Shown in pieces: positions 62,291 to 64,000 of a stretch of 64,000 bases of DNA (positions are counted from its first letter, which is position 1; each line of letters starts with the position of its first letter). The DNA lies in the NCBI RefSeq assembly GCF_001297125.1, contig NZ_LHPC01000056.1, positions 1-64,000 on the forward strand. The letters are read 5' to 3'. A program made the translations under genes and the position numbers. Source of the stretch: Pseudomonas sp. RIT-PI-q. GTDB lineage: Bacteria > Pseudomonadota > Gammaproteobacteria > Pseudomonadales > Pseudomonadaceae. The notes beneath the pieces were generated by a model. It ran no database searches, was not told the DNA's origin, and worked only from the letters and a program-made list of their open reading frames with translations.

Positions 62291-62752
62291 TTGCCTGACA
62301 CTCGCCCGCCCGTTCTTGACGAAATCGACCGCCAACTGATCGCGGCCCTGCAGATCAATGCCCGCGAGAGCGTGGCCATGCTTGCTCGGCAGTTGGGCAT
62401 TGCCCGGACCACCGTTACATCGCGCCTGGCGCGGTTGGAAAAGAGCAAGGTGATCACCGGTTATGGGGTGCGTTTAGGTCAACGTGTGGTGGACGGTGGA
62501 TTGCAGGCGTACGTCGGGATTACGGTACAACCGAGGTCTGGCAAGGAAGTGCTGCGGCGGCTCAGCGCGATGGCTCAGGTGCAGCAGCTGTGTGCGGTGA
62601 GTGGCGAATTTGATTATGTGGCGTGGTTGCGCACTGACTCGCCAGAGCAGCTGGATCAGTTGCTGGATCAGATTGGCAGTGTGGACGGGGTGGAGAAGAC
62701 GACGACGTCGATCATCTTGAGTAGCAAGATTGATCGGGGGCAGCCGGTTTGA
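62291..62752 (+). CDS. Lrp/AsnC family transcriptional regulator
   Basis: DNA-binding regulator of amino-acid metabolism. The 153-residue protein has the N-terminal helix-turn-helix (IDRQLIAALQINARESVAML, ARTTVTSRLARLEKSKVI) and a C-terminal RAM ligand-binding domain. It probably starts at TTG (62291), with GGAG 7 bp upstream. An upstream ATG frame would add about 30 residues, including Cys pairs unlike the family. It lies beside davB, so it may respond to lysine or a related amino acid. This is inferred from synteny with P. putida. Confidence 0.8.
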   Translation: MPDTRPPVLDEIDRQLIAALQINARESVAMLARQLGIARTTVTSRLARLEKSKVITGYGVRLGQRVVDGGLQAYVGITVQPRSGKEVLRRLSAMAQVQQLCAVSGEFDYVAWLRTDSPEQLDQLLDQIGSVDGVEKTTTSIILSSKIDRGQPV

Positions 62753-62793
62753 GTTTTAAACCTTGAGATTCTCTGGGGTCTGGACGGGCCTCT

Positions 62794-62817
62794 TCGCGGG
62801 CAAGCCTCGCTCCTACA
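62794..62817. repeat. single REP element
   Basis: CGCGGGCAAGCCTCGCTCCT core between the Lrp-type regulator gene and davB. Confidence 0.82.
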
Positions 62818-62928
62818 TTGACGGTGTGTAGCATTCGATCGTCATTTTGATCAACTAACTGGCAAAACGACGACACATTGCGTCTTATTAACGTGTTCTA
62901 CGCTCTCTAGAATGGCTGGCATCTTTTC

Positions 62929-62935
62929 CTATACT
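62929..62935 (+). promoter_or_regulatory. sigma-S-like -10 before davB
   Basis: CTATACT, the full sigma-S -10 consensus, lies 41 bp before the davB start. A second weak -10 (TAGAAT, 62908-62913) lies upstream. Neither has a clear -35. Confidence 0.4.
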
Positions 62936-62975
62936 CAGATGCGCATTCCGCGTCGGGTCGCCAGCAAGGTCAGCC

Positions 62976-64000
62976 ATGAACAAGAACAATCGCCATCCTG
63001 CAGACGGTAAAAAACCAGTCACCATTTTCGGTCCGGACTTTCCTTTCGCCTTCGACGACTGGATCGAACACCCGGCCGGCCTGGGCAGCATTCCTGAGCA
63101 CAACCACGGTGCCGAGGTAGCGATTGTCGGTGCGGGCATCGCCGGTTTAGTGGCCGCTTACGAATTGATGAAACTGGGCCTCAAACCGGTCGTTTACGAA
63201 GCCTCGAAAATGGGCGGTCGTCTGCGCTCCCAGGCGTTCAACGGTGCCGAAGGCATCATTGCGGAACTGGGCGGCATGCGCTTCCCGGTGTCCTCCACCG
63301 CGTTCTATCACTATGTAGACAAACTCGGCCTTGAGACCAAGCCCTTCCCGAACCCGCTGACCCCTGCATCGGGCAGCACGGTGATCGATCTGGAAGGCAA
63401 AACCCATTACGCACAAAAACTGGCGGACCTTCCTGCACTGTTCCAGGAAGTGGCTGACGCCTGGGCGGATGCACTGGAAGCGGGTTCGCAGTTTTCCGAT
63501 ATCCAGCAAGCCATCCGCGACCGCGACGTGCCACGCCTGAAAGAGCTGTGGAACACCCTGGTTCCGCTGTGGGACGACCGCACCTTCTACGACTTCGTCG
63601 CCACCTCCAAAGCCTTCGCCAAGTTGTCGTTCCATCATCGCGAAGTGTTCGGCCAGGTCGGCTTCGGCACCGGCGGCTGGGACTCGGACTTCCCGAACTC
63701 GATGCTGGAAATCTTCCGCGTGGTGATGACCAACTGCGACGACCACCAGCACTTGGTGGTCGGCGGCGTCGAACAAGTGCCGCTGGGCATCTGGCGTCAT
63801 GTGCCGGAACGTTGCGTGCACTGGCCCGAAGGCACCAGCCTCAGTTCGTTGCACCGGGGCGCGCCCCGTTCCGGCGTGAAGAAAATCGCCCACGCCGCGA
63901 ACGGCCGTTTTACCGTCACCGACAACTACGGCGACACCCGCGAATATGCAGCCGTGCTGACCACTTGCCAGAGCTGGCTGCTGACCACCCAGATCGAATG
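62976..64000 (+). CDS. davB: lysine 2-monooxygenase DavB, 5' part (runs off the window)
   Basis: Flavin mono-oxygenase that converts L-lysine to 5-aminovaleramide, the first step of the 5-aminovalerate route. The 341 residues in the window start MNKNNRHPADGKKPVTIFGP. The FAD dinucleotide-binding motif reads AEVAIVGAGIAGLVAAYEL, followed by VVYEASKMGGRLRS. The sequence closely resembles P. putida DavB as I remember it. ATG at 62976 has AAGG 7 bp upstream. There is no stop in the window; the 3' third is missing. Confidence 0.92.
   Translation, partial: MNKNNRHPADGKKPVTIFGPDFPFAFDDWIEHPAGLGSIPEHNHGAEVAIVGAGIAGLVAAYELMKLGLKPVVYEASKMGGRLRSQAFNGAEGIIAELGGMRFPVSSTAFYHYVDKLGLETKPFPNPLTPASGSTVIDLEGKTHYAQKLADLPALFQEVADAWADALEAGSQFSDIQQAIRDRDVPRLKELWNTLVPLWDDRTFYDFVATSKAFAKLSFHHREVFGQVGFGTGGWDSDFPNSMLEIFRVVMTNCDDHQHLVVGGVEQVPLGIWRHVPERCVHWPEGTSLSSLHRGAPRSGVKKIAHAANGRFTVTDNYGDTREYAAVLTTCQSWLLTTQIE

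Overview
The window is chromosomal DNA of a Pseudomonas, most likely of the P. fluorescens group. The evidence is the high GC content, Vfr, AgtSR/AgtABCD, AmgK-MurU, an RmcA-type sensor, DavB, many GTAGGAGCGAGCTTGCTCGCG-type REP/REPIN palindromes, and a gene order that tracks the P. aeruginosa PA0574-PA0668 block. Species-level statements are inference; no database search was run. Nearly all of the window is conserved core genome.

Layout. 1-568: the first 17 nt of a 16S rRNA gene on the minus strand, with its boxA leader and three tandem rrn promoters, fed from just behind tyrS. 569-10035: tyrS, a MepM-like murein peptidase, anmK, erpA, argC, hemJ, nitronate monooxygenase, a DUF805 protein, an SDR and a HIT protein. 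10050-13083: coq7 flanked by two inverted homologous REPINs, an OsmC-like gene, vfr and a lipoate-ligase-like gene. 13182-18823: trpC, trpD, trpG, trpE, gph and rpe on the minus strand, with trpE and trpG directly adjacent. 18940-28239: an iron alcohol dehydrogenase, the AgtABCD-type ABC transporter and its AgtSR-type two-component system. 28313-31895: a DUF3530 protein and the amgK-murU-djlA operon. 32026-39685: lptD-surA-pdxA-rsmA-apaG-apaH-glpE. 39983-44938: the prkA-yeaH-spoVR stress cluster. 45002-53655: cca, folK, folB, plsY, tsaD and the rpsU-dnaG-rpoD macromolecular synthesis cluster. 53777-57615: a large RmcA-like c-di-GMP enzyme and a CAU-anticodon tRNA. 57640-59700: a small accessory block. 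59762-64000: a PQQ-dependent membrane dehydrogenase, an Lrp/AsnC regulator and the 5' two thirds of davB.

How the genes connect. Peptidoglycan turnover and recycling appear as the MepM-like peptidase, AnmK, AmgK and MurU. Outer-membrane biogenesis appears as LptD and SurA. Lysine catabolism may link DavB, which starts the route to 5-aminovalerate, with AgtABCD/AgtSR, which in P. aeruginosa handle 4-aminobutyrate and 5-aminovalerate.

The most interesting part is the accessory block just behind the tRNA. It holds a winged-helix nucleotidyltransferase overlapping a HEPN-like gene, preceded by a near-perfect operator-like dyad that brackets the predicted -10 box. A convergent gene encodes a stand-alone FtsH-peptidase-like (M41-type) metalloprotease without an AAA module. 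This looks like an uncharacterised toxin-antitoxin or defence-type cassette.
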